Source of the DNA: Salegentibacter salegens
GTDB lineage: Bacteria > Bacteroidota > Bacteroidia > Flavobacteriales > Flavobacteriaceae
Assembly: GCF_900142975.1 (NCBI RefSeq)
Contig: NZ_LT670848.1
Span: 3,946,000-4,009,999, forward strand
Direction: 5' to 3'
DNA: 64,000 nucleotides
Below are positions 17,943 to 26,241 of this stretch, in pieces. Position 1 is the stretch's first letter; each line of letters starts with the position of its first letter. A model generated the notes under the pieces. It was not told where the DNA came from. It saw only the letters and a program-made list of their open reading frames with translations, and ran no database searches. Both the position numbers and the translations under genes were made by a program.

Positions 17943-18047
17943 TTGAAAGATCCACAAAACATACCAGCCAATTTAAATTTCAGAATTACTTCTGAAATCA
18001 CACCAATTCGCCGCCGCTTCCCGCGTCGCACGTTTGTGCGTGTATAA
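17943..18047 (+). other. Second Arg-codon-rich short ORF in the arg leader
   Basis: A 34-codon open frame starting from TTG (17943) contains IRRRFPRRTFVRV at its end: six of the last 13 codons are Arg (CGC CGC CGC .. CGT CGC .. CGT). The FPRR core resembles the end of the upstream leader (FPRRRR). There is no ATG, so the start is uncertain, and a TAA bounds the frame in the A/T-rich stretch upstream. Two hairpins overlap it: ATTTCAGAA-ttac-TTCTGAAAT (about 17976-17997) and CGCAC-gttt-GTGCG (about 18027-18040). The stem GGAAC...GTTCC follows at about 18053-18077 without a T-run. Confidence 0.45.
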
Positions 18048-18127
18048 TTTAATGGAACTTAGGTGAGTCCGGTTCCCCTTTCAAAAAGAACAAATCAAAT
18101 TTTATTTTCTCATTAATTCTTTAGCTA

Positions 18128-18763
18128 ATGAAGATTATCATTGCTAATAAATCTCACGCTCAATACGCTGAGATTATTTGTACCACTATAGAAGAATCTG
18201 CAAAGGTTCGAGGCACCGGCATCGCCCGGCGAACTCCCGAATACATCATTGGAAAAATGGAAAAGGGGAATGCAGTTATCGCTTTAGACGGCGATAAATT
18301 CGCCGGATTCTGCTACATCGAAACCTGGAGCCACGATAGGTATGTGGCCAATTCCGGACTTATTGTACATCCCGATTATAGAAATCAGGGGTTAGCCAAA
18401 GAGATCAAGGAAGTGGTTTTTAACCATTCCAGGAAAATGTATCCAAATGCTAAAATCTTCGGGATCACTACCGGTCTGGCGGTGATGAAAATAAATTACG
18501 AGCTGGGATATCAGCCTGTAACCTTTTCTGAGTTAACCGATGATGAAACTTTTTGGAAAGGTTGCCAAACCTGTAAAAATTACGATATCCTTACCAGGAC
18601 CGAACGAAAAATGTGCCTCTGTACCGGGATGATGTATGACCCTGAAAGAAAAAAAGATTCCAAACAAACGCAGAAAAAGGAAAGTTTGAATGATAAAGCT
18701 TTTAAAAGGTTAAAGAATATAAAACAAACCTTGTTTTATAAAAAGGAGAAAAACGACAGTTAG
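18128..18763 (+). CDS. GNAT acyltransferase heading the arg cluster (argA-like)
   Basis: The 211-residue GNAT protein (acetyl-CoA loop VHPDYRNQGLAKEIKEV near residue 85) is the first gene after the Arg-rich leader and precedes argG. Bacteroidota lack a classical ArgA, and this gene at the head of the cluster is a good candidate for the N-acetyl- or N-succinylglutamate synthase step. A Cys cluster (CQTCKNYDILTRTERKMCLC) in the C-terminal third could bind a metal. The last 40 residues are Lys-rich. Family sure; reaction inferred from position. Confidence 0.85.
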   Translation: MKIIIANKSHAQYAEIICTTIEESAKVRGTGIARRTPEYIIGKMEKGNAVIALDGDKFAGFCYIETWSHDRYVANSGLIVHPDYRNQGLAKEIKEVVFNHSRKMYPNAKIFGITTGLAVMKINYELGYQPVTFSELTDDETFWKGCQTCKNYDILTRTERKMCLCTGMMYDPERKKDSKQTQKKESLNDKAFKRLKNIKQTLFYKKEKNDS

Positions 18764-18780
18764 AAATTAAATTTATTGAT

Positions 18781-18864
18781 CGTCAAGCTGAACCTGTCAC
18801 TTCGAGCGTAGTCGAGAAGTCAGCTTCTAAGCTAGTTAGATCCTGAAATAAGTTCAGGATGACG
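18781..18864. repeat. CGTCAAGCTGAA stem-loop repeat
   Basis: Variant of the repeat family with arms CGTCAAGCTGAACC and AGTTCAGGATGACG; an inserted hairpin CTTCGAgcgtagTCGAGAAG lies in the middle. It fills most of the 122-base gap between the argA-like gene and argG, so the operon transcript would carry it. Confidence 0.75.
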
Positions 18865-18885
18865 TTAACATAGTAAATCAGTCAA

Positions 18886-20073
18886 ATGAAAAAAGTAGTT
18901 ATAGCATACAGTGGAGGTTTAGACACTTCTTACTGCGCAAAATATTTATCTAAAGAAGAAAATTTTGAAGTCCACGCAGTTAGTGTAAATACCGGGGGAT
19001 TTTCAGAAGAAGAGATTAAAAAAATTGGAGAAAACGCGCAAAAAATTGGGGCAAAGACCTATAAGAATATTGATGCGGTTTCCTCATTTTACCAGAAAGT
19101 GGTAAAATATTTAATCTTCGGAAATGTCTTGAAAAACAATACCTATCCGTTATCAGTAAGTGCAGAAAGGATTGTACAGGCCATCGAGATCGTGAATTAT
19201 GCGAAAAAGATCGATGCGAAATATATTGCCCACGGTAGTACAGGTGCTGGAAACGACCAGGTGAGGTTTGATATGATCTTTCAGATTATCGCTCCGGAAA
19301 TTGAGATAATCACTCCTATTAGGGATAAGCAACTTAGCCGTCAGGAAGAGATTGAATACCTGAAACAAAATGGCGTGGAAATGAATTGGGAAAAGTCGAA
19401 ATATTCGGTAAACAAAGGCCTTTGGGGAACCAGCGTAGGGGGAGCCGAAACGCTCACTTCAGAAAAACCTTTGCCTGAAAGTGCCTATCCTTCCCAACTA
19501 CAGGAAAAAGAACCAAAACAGATAAGTTTAAAGTTTACCAAAGGGGAACTTTCCGCAGTAAATGGAAAAGAAAATACGCCTGAAAAAAATATTGAAATTC
19601 TTGAAAATATCGCTTCAAAATATGCGATAGGCAGGGATATTCACGTGGGCGATACGATTATAGGGATTAAAGGAAGGGTTGGTTTTGAAGCTGCTGCGGC
19701 CTTAATCACTATCAAAGCACATCATTTGCTGGAAAAGCACACGCTTAGCAAATGGCAACTGCAGCACAAGGATTATATGGCCAATTGGTACGGCACACAC
19801 CTTCACGAAGGTTTGTATCTGGATCCCGTAATGCGCAATCTGGAAGCCTTTTTACAAAGTTCGCAGGAGCAGGTGAACGGTGATGTATTCGTGACTTTGC
19901 ATCCTTACCGATTTACTTTAGACGGAATTTCTTCGGAAAACGATTTAATGAACAGCGGATTTGGAAATTACGGCGAAGAAAATAAAGCATGGACTGCAGA
20001 TGATGCAAAAGGATTTATCAAAATTCTATCGAATGCCGGGAAAATTTACCAACACGTAAAAGAAGGGAAATGA
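18886..20073 (+). CDS. argG: Argininosuccinate synthase
   Basis: The 395-residue enzyme joins citrulline and aspartate using ATP. The N-terminal ATP pyrophosphatase motif is VIAYSGGLDTSYCAKYL, with HGSTGAGNDQVRFD further on and GRVGFEAAAAL in the C-terminal half. Its 3' end overlaps argC by four bases (ATGA), so the two are translated together. Confidence 0.96.
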   Translation: MKKVVIAYSGGLDTSYCAKYLSKEENFEVHAVSVNTGGFSEEEIKKIGENAQKIGAKTYKNIDAVSSFYQKVVKYLIFGNVLKNNTYPLSVSAERIVQAIEIVNYAKKIDAKYIAHGSTGAGNDQVRFDMIFQIIAPEIEIITPIRDKQLSRQEEIEYLKQNGVEMNWEKSKYSVNKGLWGTSVGGAETLTSEKPLPESAYPSQLQEKEPKQISLKFTKGELSAVNGKENTPEKNIEILENIASKYAIGRDIHVGDTIIGIKGRVGFEAAAALITIKAHHLLEKHTLSKWQLQHKDYMANWYGTHLHEGLYLDPVMRNLEAFLQSSQEQVNGDVFVTLHPYRFTLDGISSENDLMNSGFGNYGEENKAWTADDAKGFIKILSNAGKIYQHVKEGK

Positions 20074-21032
20074 TTAAAGCAGGAATAATTGGAGGTGCGG
20101 GGTATACGGCCGGCGAACTTATCAGGATACTAATAAACCACCCTGAAACTGAACTGGATTTTGTTTACAGCACTTCCCAGCCCGGAAAACCTGTGGCAGG
20201 AGTACACCAGGATTTACTTGGTGAAACTGAGCTTCAATTCAGCGGCGAGATCAACAAAAATGCAGATGTGGTTTTTCTATGTTTAGGACATGGAAATTCG
20301 ATAAAATTCCTTGCTGAAAATCAGTTCTCAGAAAAGACTAAAATCGTAGATCTAAGCACTGATTACAGGATGAGCGGCGAACATTCCTTTGTGTACGGTC
20401 TTCCTGAATATAATAAAGGAAAGATCAAAAAAGCTAGTTTTATAGCCAATCCCGGTTGTTTTGCCACGGCTATTAGCTTAGCTATTCTACCACTTGCCAA
20501 AGCTGGATTATTGCATGATGATGTTCATATCAATGCGGTTACCGGGGCAACGGGTGCTGGCACCTCACTTTCTGCAACTACGCATTTCACCTGGAGGGAT
20601 AATAATTTTTCCAGTTACAAGGCTTTCGAACATCAACATTTAAATGAAATAGGGCAGAGCCTAAAACTACTTCAGAATTTTAAACTCCCGGAAATTAATT
20701 TTATACCGAACAGGGGAAATTTTTCAAGGGGAATCCATGCTACAGCTTACACAAAATTTGAAGGCAGCCTGGAGGAAGTAAAAGCGATATATGCTGAAGC
20801 TTATCAGGATTCGGCTTTTACGTTTGTTGTTGAAGAAGATTTACATTTAAAGCAAGTAGTGAATACCAATAAATGTCTCTTGCAATTACAGAAATTCGGC
20901 GATAAGATTTTGATTACCAGTGTGATTGATAATTTACTGAAAGGTGCTTCAGGACAGGCTGTTCAAAATATGAATTTGATGTTTGGTTTTGAAGAAACCG
21001 CCGGCTTAAAATTAAAAGCGAGTTATTTTTAA
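20070..21032 (+). CDS. argC: N-acetyl/N-succinyl-gamma-glutamyl-phosphate reductase
   Basis: The 320-residue protein has the NADP-binding start IKAGIIGGAGYTAGELIRIL and the catalytic Cys130 in SFIANPGCFATAI. It reduces the acylated glutamyl phosphate made by ArgB. Whether the blocking group is acetyl or succinyl cannot be told from the sequence. Start overlaps argG by four bases; a 190-base gap with a repeat separates it from proC. Confidence 0.96.
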   Translation: MIKAGIIGGAGYTAGELIRILINHPETELDFVYSTSQPGKPVAGVHQDLLGETELQFSGEINKNADVVFLCLGHGNSIKFLAENQFSEKTKIVDLSTDYRMSGEHSFVYGLPEYNKGKIKKASFIANPGCFATAISLAILPLAKAGLLHDDVHINAVTGATGAGTSLSATTHFTWRDNNFSSYKAFEHQHLNEIGQSLKLLQNFKLPEINFIPNRGNFSRGIHATAYTKFEGSLEEVKAIYAEAYQDSAFTFVVEEDLHLKQVVNTNKCLLQLQKFGDKILITSVIDNLLKGASGQAVQNMNLMFGFEETAGLKLKASYF

Positions 21033-21062
21033 TGAGATATGCCACTAATACACGAATTTAAA

Positions 21063-21152
21063 CGTCATTACGAACGCAGTGAAGTAATCTCACAATTTAT
21101 AACTAGTAATTGGAGATTGCTTCTCCCGATAAAAATCGGGATCGCAATGACG
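21063..21152. repeat. CGTCATTACGAA...TCGCAATGACG repeat
   Basis: A second inverted-repeat type: CGTCATTaCGAA at the start and ATCGCAATGACG at the end, with AGTGAAGTAATCTC and GGAGATTGCTTCTC as inner arms and CCCGATaaaaATCGGG inside. It lies between argC and proC. Half-copies of the same type occur at about 10667 and 41188. Confidence 0.75.
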
Positions 21153-21221
21153 AGTTTTATAAAGGTTTTTTACAGAATATTAGTGAATTCGTGGCAAGAA
21201 TAACCAACTAAAACCAAAAAA

Positions 21222-22016
21222 ATGAAAATAGCTATTATAGGAGCTGGGAATCTCGGACTTTCCATTGCAAAAGGACTTATTGTAAACAATGCGTTTACCA
21301 CTTTGTACCTCACCAAAAGAAAAACTGAAGAAATTCAGGAGTATGAGGAATATGCCAAGGTTAAGGTCACAAGTGATAATAGGGAAGCGGTACAAAATTC
21401 AGACATCCTGATTTTTGCGGTGCAGCCTACACAAATGGAACGGATTCTGGAAGAAATTAAAGACGATCTTCATGAAAAGCACGTCTTAATATCTACAATT
21501 ACCGGATTTAAAATCGCTGCTATTGAAGCTATTGTTGGGGAAGAACAGTTTATTGTTCGCTCAATGCCCAACACGGCAATTGCGGTGGGAAAATCTATGA
21601 CCTGCCTTTGCAGTAACGAAAAAGGCAAGAAACGCATCGCTATTGCTGAAGCTATTTTTAATCGTTTGGGAAACATTATAATTATACCAGAAAATAAAAT
21701 GCAGGCTGCCACGGTAATCTGTGCCAGTGGGATCGCATTTTGGATGCGGCTTATTCGCGCTACCACCCAGGGAGCGGTACAACTTGGTTTTGATGCAAAA
21801 GATGCACAGCAACTGGCCATGCAAACCTGTTTGGGTGCTTCCAGCTTGCTTTTAGAATCTGGTAAACACCCCGAAGAAGAAATAGACAAAGTAACCACGC
21901 CACGTGGCTGTACGATTGAAGGTTTGAATGAAATGGAACACAATGGCCTTAGCTCGTCTTTAATAAAAGGAATACAGGCTTCATTTAAAAAAATAAACAC
22001 GATAACAACCGATTAA
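21222..22016 (+). CDS. proC: Pyrroline-5-carboxylate reductase
   Basis: The 264-residue protein has the Rossmann motif KIAIIGAGNLGLSIAKGL, RSMPNTAIAVGKSMT in the middle and the C-terminal family signature VTTPRGCTIEGLNEME. It reduces pyrroline-5-carboxylate to proline. It sits inside the arginine cluster, two bases before argD, so proline and arginine formation are probably co-regulated. ArgD-type aminotransferases can link the two pathways through ornithine and glutamate semialdehyde, but I cannot show that here. Confidence 0.95.
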   Translation: MKIAIIGAGNLGLSIAKGLIVNNAFTTLYLTKRKTEEIQEYEEYAKVKVTSDNREAVQNSDILIFAVQPTQMERILEEIKDDLHEKHVLISTITGFKIAAIEAIVGEEQFIVRSMPNTAIAVGKSMTCLCSNEKGKKRIAIAEAIFNRLGNIIIIPENKMQAATVICASGIAFWMRLIRATTQGAVQLGFDAKDAQQLAMQTCLGASSLLLESGKHPEEEIDKVTTPRGCTIEGLNEMEHNGLSSSLIKGIQASFKKINTITTD

Positions 22017-22018
22017 CT

Positions 22019-23152
22019 ATGGACTTATTTGATGTTTATCCGCTTTACGATATCACGCCGATAAAAGGTGATGGCGCTTATGTGTTTGATAAAGAGGATA
22101 GGAAATATCTTGACCTATATGGTGGTCACGCTGTAATCTCGATTGGTCATTCCCATCCGGCTTATTTAAATGCAATTTCTAAGCAAGTGTCGAAACTGGG
22201 TTTTTACTCCAATTCGGTTAAAAATCCTTTACAAAATAAACTTGCCGATAAGTTGGAAAAAGTTGCAGGAATAAAAGATTACAGCCTGTTTTTATGTAAT
22301 TCGGGTGCTGAAGCAAACGAAAATGCTTTGAAAGTCGCTTCTTTTCAAACTGGGAAAGACCGGGTTATTTATTTTGAAAATGCTTTCCACGGAAGAACAT
22401 CAGGAGTGGTTGCGGTGACCGATAATGAAAACATCAAAGCACCCTTCAATCAAAACCATAAAGCTACAAAACTTGCTTTTGAAGATATTGAAGCTCTTGA
22501 AAACGAGTTGAAAAAGGGCGATGTGGCTGCGGTTATTTTTGAGGTGATACAGGGAGTTGGTGGTTTGGATGAAGCTTCAACTGAGTTTTACCAAGAAACG
22601 GCTGAATTATGTAAAAAGTACCATTCGGTTTTAATTGCCGATGAAGTGCAGTCGGGTTACGGCAGGACCGGTGATTTTTTCGCTTTTCAGAAACATGAAA
22701 TTCAGCCTGATATTATTTCTATTGCGAAAGGAATGGGCAATGGTTTTCCCATTGGTGGGATTTTAATAGATAAAACTATTGAAGCAAAATCAGGAATGTT
22801 GGGAACTACTTTTGGAGGAAATCACCTGGCCTGCGCGGCAGGAATTTCGGTTTTGGATATTATTGAAAAGGAAAACCTTTTAAAAAATGCCAGCGAACTT
22901 TTTGAATATGTAAAAGAAAAAGCGGCTGAAAATCCACAGATAAAAAAGATCAAAGGTCGCGGATTGATGATTGGTTTAGAATTCGATTTTGAGATCGCGC
23001 AAATAAGAAAAGAGCTTTTATTTAAACATCAAATCTTTACGGGTGCTTCTGCCAACAAAAAGCTGTTGCGAATTTTACCGCCTTTAAATATTAAAAAGGA
23101 ACATTTTGATGAGTTATTTAAAGCTTTAAAGATTGTTTTAGACTTGAAATAA
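22019..23152 (+). CDS. argD: Acetyl/succinylornithine aminotransferase
   Basis: The 377-residue class III PLP aminotransferase has LFLCNSGAEANENALK, the Asp in LIADEVQSGYGRTG and the PLP lysine Lys237 in IISIAKGMGNGFPIGG. It should convert N-acyl glutamate semialdehyde to N-acylornithine. It starts two bases after proC. Ornithine aminotransferases are related, but the place between argC and argF' supports biosynthesis. Confidence 0.94.
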   Translation: MDLFDVYPLYDITPIKGDGAYVFDKEDRKYLDLYGGHAVISIGHSHPAYLNAISKQVSKLGFYSNSVKNPLQNKLADKLEKVAGIKDYSLFLCNSGAEANENALKVASFQTGKDRVIYFENAFHGRTSGVVAVTDNENIKAPFNQNHKATKLAFEDIEALENELKKGDVAAVIFEVIQGVGGLDEASTEFYQETAELCKKYHSVLIADEVQSGYGRTGDFFAFQKHEIQPDIISIAKGMGNGFPIGGILIDKTIEAKSGMLGTTFGGNHLACAAGISVLDIIEKENLLKNASELFEYVKEKAAENPQIKKIKGRGLMIGLEFDFEIAQIRKELLFKHQIFTGASANKKLLRILPPLNIKKEHFDELFKALKIVLDLK

Positions 23153-23179
23153 TACAAGAAGCGCTTTTAAAAAAAAAAT

Positions 23180-23279
23180 CGTCAAGCTGTCCCGAGGTTT
23201 CGGGATTGTTTCAGCTTCTAATATGTTAGATCTCCGAATAATTTCCGGAGCAGGCTCTGAAACAAGTTAAGGATGACGA
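23180..23279. repeat. Expanded CGTCAAGCTG stem-loop repeat
   Basis: Outer arms CGTCAAGCTG and AAGGATGACG, with inserted hairpins CCCGAGgtttCGGG and CTCCGAAtaattTCCGGAG. It lies between argD and argF', the third repeat inside the presumed arg operon. Confidence 0.7.
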
Positions 23280-23319
23280 GGTTGAGAACTTTTAGATCGC
23301 TTGAAAAGAAGAAAATAAA

Positions 23320-24294
23320 ATGAAGAATTACACAGAATTATCAGATATAAAAGATTTGCAGCAATTAATCACCGAAGCGCTGGAGTTAAAAAAAGCTTCC
23401 TCTTCGCTGGAAATAGGCAAAGGGAAAACCCTGGGAATGCTGTTTTTTAATCCGAGTTTGCGAACGCGCTTAAGTACCGAAAAAGCGGGGAAATTGCTGG
23501 GTATGGATGTAATGGTAATGAATGCCGGAAGCGATAGTTGGAAACTGGAGTTTGAAGATGGAGCTATAATGGATTCTGATAAAGCTGAACATATTAAAGA
23601 AGCGGCCGCCGTATTATCGCAATATTGTGATATTATCGCGGTGAGGGCGTTTCCGGATTTAAATGATAAAGAAAAAGATGAAGCCGAAACGGTATTAAAT
23701 AGTTTTAAAAATTATGCATCAGTACCCGTTGTAAATCTCGAGAGCGCTACAGGCCACCCATTGCAGGCACTTACCGATGCCATTACTATTACAGAATTAA
23801 AGAAAAAGGACAGGCCAAAAGTTGTGCTTAGCTGGGCGCCACATCCAAAAACTTTGCCGCAAAGTGTTCCAAATTCTTTTGCTGAAATAATGCAAAAGCT
23901 GGATGTTAATTTTGTGATCACCAATCCTGAGGGTTATGATTTGAATCCTGAAATCACGAAGAATATCCCGATAATCCATAATCAGGATGAAGCTTTAAAA
24001 GATGCCGATTTTGTGTATGTAAAGAACTGGAGCAGTTATGAAAGTTATGGACAGAAACTAAGCGAAGACAGAAACTGGACTTTTTCAGCAGAAAAATTAA
24101 TGCAAACCAATAACGCAAAAGTAATGCATTGTCTACCGGTTAGAAGAAATATGGTAATTGCTGATGAAGTTCTGGATTCTGAAAATTCTGTGGTAATTCA
24201 GCAAGCGGGAAATCGCACTTTTGCTGCTCAGGCAGTGTTAAAAAGGATTCTAGAAGAGAAGGTAAAGCAAACCGAATTAGGTAAAAATGCTTAA
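23320..24294 (+). CDS. argF': N-succinyl/N-acetylornithine carbamoyltransferase
   Basis: The 324-residue enzyme carbamoylates an N-acylated ornithine rather than ornithine. The carbamoyl-phosphate motif is SLRTR (46-50), followed by SWKLEFEDG (73-81), HPLQ (146-149) and HCLPVRRN near 273. The SWKLE and GAIMDSDKAEH segments mark the acylornithine branch known from Bacteroides (succinyl) and Xanthomonas (acetyl). As I recall, the acyl group is chosen by a residue that is Pro in the former and Glu in the latter; the equivalent here seems to be Ala89. The branch is confident; the acyl group is undecided. Confidence 0.92.
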   Translation: MKNYTELSDIKDLQQLITEALELKKASSSLEIGKGKTLGMLFFNPSLRTRLSTEKAGKLLGMDVMVMNAGSDSWKLEFEDGAIMDSDKAEHIKEAAAVLSQYCDIIAVRAFPDLNDKEKDEAETVLNSFKNYASVPVVNLESATGHPLQALTDAITITELKKKDRPKVVLSWAPHPKTLPQSVPNSFAEIMQKLDVNFVITNPEGYDLNPEITKNIPIIHNQDEALKDADFVYVKNWSSYESYGQKLSEDRNWTFSAEKLMQTNNAKVMHCLPVRRNMVIADEVLDSENSVVIQQAGNRTFAAQAVLKRILEEKVKQTELGKNA

Positions 24295-24330
24295 AATCTC
24301 GACGCGGCTCGAGTTGATCATAAAGAACAA

Positions 24331-25113
24331 ATGAAAAAAGAGGTTTTAAAAGTCATAAAAATAGGAGGGAAGCTCATTGAGAATGAATCGAAATTCGCCG
24401 AATTTTTAAATGATTTTGTTGATTTAGAAGGTCCGAAAATTCTTGTTCATGGTGGGGGAAATCTTGCTACCGAAATTGCAGGAAAGCTAGGTTATAAAAC
24501 CCAAATGTTTGAGGGGCGTAGAATCACTGATGTCGATTCGATTAAGGTGATCACTATGGTTTATGGAGGTTTTATCAATAAAAATATTGTTGCCAAACTT
24601 CAGGGGCTTCAAACTAATGCAATTGGTTTAAGTGGTGCAGACGGGATGAGTATTATTTCTAAAAAACGTCCTGTGAAGGAAGTCGATTTCGGCTTTGTTG
24701 GGGATGTGCAGAAGGTGAATTCTAAGTTTATCGATTCCCTTTTAAAACAAAATATCACTCCCGTTTTTTCGGCTATTTCCTGTACAGAAGAAGGATTGCT
24801 TTTAAATACAAATGGCGATTCTGTAGCTGCAGAAATCGCTAAAGCAATGAGTTCAATTTATGAAACCGAACTATACTTCTGTTTTGAGAAAAAAGGCGTG
24901 CTTGCAAATGCAGAAGACAATGATTCGGTAATTGAAAATATCACCCGTAAGAAATATCAGGAGTTATTGAAAGAAAAAGTAATTAGTGATGGAATGTTGC
25001 CCAAATTGCATAACTGTTTTGAGGCTTTAGAAAGCGGCGTTAAGAATATATGTTTGGGAGATTTCAGGCTGCTAAAAAAAGAATCTGTTTATACTAAAAT
25101 AAGTAACGAATGA
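24331..25113 (+). CDS. argB: N-acetylglutamate kinase (amino-acid kinase family)
   Basis: The 260-residue kinase has VIKIGGKLIENE at the N-terminus, the GG loop ILVHGGGNLATEIAGKLG and LLLNTNGDSVAAEIAKAM. It phosphorylates the N-acylated glutamate in the second step of the pathway. It lacks the extra N-terminal helix of arginine-inhibited ArgB forms, so feedback by arginine may be weak or absent; this is inference from length. Its stop overlaps argE by four bases. Confidence 0.94.
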   Translation: MKKEVLKVIKIGGKLIENESKFAEFLNDFVDLEGPKILVHGGGNLATEIAGKLGYKTQMFEGRRITDVDSIKVITMVYGGFINKNIVAKLQGLQTNAIGLSGADGMSIISKKRPVKEVDFGFVGDVQKVNSKFIDSLLKQNITPVFSAISCTEEGLLLNTNGDSVAAEIAKAMSSIYETELYFCFEKKGVLANAEDNDSVIENITRKKYQELLKEKVISDGMLPKLHNCFEALESGVKNICLGDFRLLKKESVYTKISNE

Positions 25114-26180
25114 AGCTCAAAGAATTACAGAATGATGCGATAGAATTACTTAAAAAACTCATTGCGACCCAGTCTTTTTCTAAGGAAGAAGATAAAACGG
25201 CCGATTTGCTGGAAGGCTGGTTTAAGGAAAAGGAGATGACTTTTTATAGGCATTTAAACAATGTTTGGGCTACCAATAAGTACTTTGACCCAGACAAACC
25301 CAGCTTGCTTCTAAATTCACATCACGATACGGTAAAACCGAATTCAGCATATACTCGAGATCCATTTGAAGCTAAAATTGAGGACGGAAAGTTATATGGT
25401 TTGGGCAGCAATGATGCGGGTGGTTGCCTGGTTTCTTTACTTGCGACTTTTACCTGGTATTATGATACCAAAGATTTAAAATATAACTTAATCTTCGCTG
25501 GAACCGGGGAAGAAGAAATTAATGGCCAAAACGGGATTGCCTGTATGTTGCCGAAAATGCCAGAAATAGACGTAGCAATCGTAGGTGAGCCTACTTTAAT
25601 GCAATTGGCAATTGCCGAAAAAGGCCTTGTAGTTTTTGATGCTAAAGTAAAAGGCACACCTTCACACGCGGCACATCCTAACGATAATAATTCGATTTAT
25701 AAGACTGCTAATGTTTTGAAATGGTTTGAGGAATTTGATTTTCCGAAGGAATCTAAAGCTTTGGGGAAAGTAAAACTTACGGTAACCCAAATTAATGCCG
25801 GAAGCCAACATAATGTAGTGCCGGGTCACGTAGATCTGGTAATTGATGTTCGGGTGAACGATGCTTATTCCAATGCTGAAATTGATCAAATTCTTCAGGA
25901 AAAAGCACCTGTAGATGATATTACAGCGCGTTCACTTCGGTTAAACTCGTCTTCCATTCCTCCAGATCACGAACTGGTTAAAGCAGGAATTGCCTTGGGA
26001 ATGGAAACCTATGGATCGCCTACGCTTTCAGATCAAGCTATGCTGAATTGCCCTTCTTTAAAATTAGGTCCGGGAGATTCTACCAGGTCGCATTCTGCAG
26101 ATGAATTTATTTATGTAAAAGAAGTGGAAGAAGGGATTGAGAAGTATGTTCGGTTGCTGAAAAGAACTTTAAAAGAATAA
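25110..26180 (+). CDS. argE: M20 family N-acyl-ornithine/citrulline deacylase
   Basis: The 356-residue zinc peptidase-like enzyme has the metal motifs LLNSHHDTVKPN, YGLGSNDAGGCLVSLLATF and AGTGEEEINGQNG, with a dimerisation domain in the middle and LGPGDSTRSHSADEFI at the end. With an acylornithine carbamoyltransferase upstream, the natural substrate is likely N-acylcitrulline; deacylation would give citrulline for ArgG. Start overlaps argB by four bases (ATGA). Confidence 0.92.
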   Translation: MKLKELQNDAIELLKKLIATQSFSKEEDKTADLLEGWFKEKEMTFYRHLNNVWATNKYFDPDKPSLLLNSHHDTVKPNSAYTRDPFEAKIEDGKLYGLGSNDAGGCLVSLLATFTWYYDTKDLKYNLIFAGTGEEEINGQNGIACMLPKMPEIDVAIVGEPTLMQLAIAEKGLVVFDAKVKGTPSHAAHPNDNNSIYKTANVLKWFEEFDFPKESKALGKVKLTVTQINAGSQHNVVPGHVDLVIDVRVNDAYSNAEIDQILQEKAPVDDITARSLRLNSSSIPPDHELVKAGIALGMETYGSPTLSDQAMLNCPSLKLGPGDSTRSHSADEFIYVKEVEEGIEKYVRLLKRTLKE

Positions 26181-26193
26181 ACAAATTAATTAA

Positions 26194-26222
26194 ATCTCAC
26201 AGGTTTTAAAAACCTGTGAGAT
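26194..26222. repeat. Palindrome ATCTCACAGGTTTT between argE and argH
   Basis: ATCTCACAGGTTTT and AAAACCTGTGAGAT meet around one central base, a nearly perfect 29-base palindrome. The near-identical CTCACAGGTTTT-c-AAAACCTGTGAG sits at 53653-53677 before menD, and both are followed by (A/G)TCTGG. It lies 20 bases before the argH start, so it could affect argH translation or RNA processing. Confidence 0.8.
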
Positions 26223-26241
26223 CTGGAAATAAGACGAAACT

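Noticed and set aside
21470..22000. Long minus-strand frame (176 codons) opposite proC
   Set aside because: Antisense to a clearly coding gene; it arises from codon bias and has no domain.
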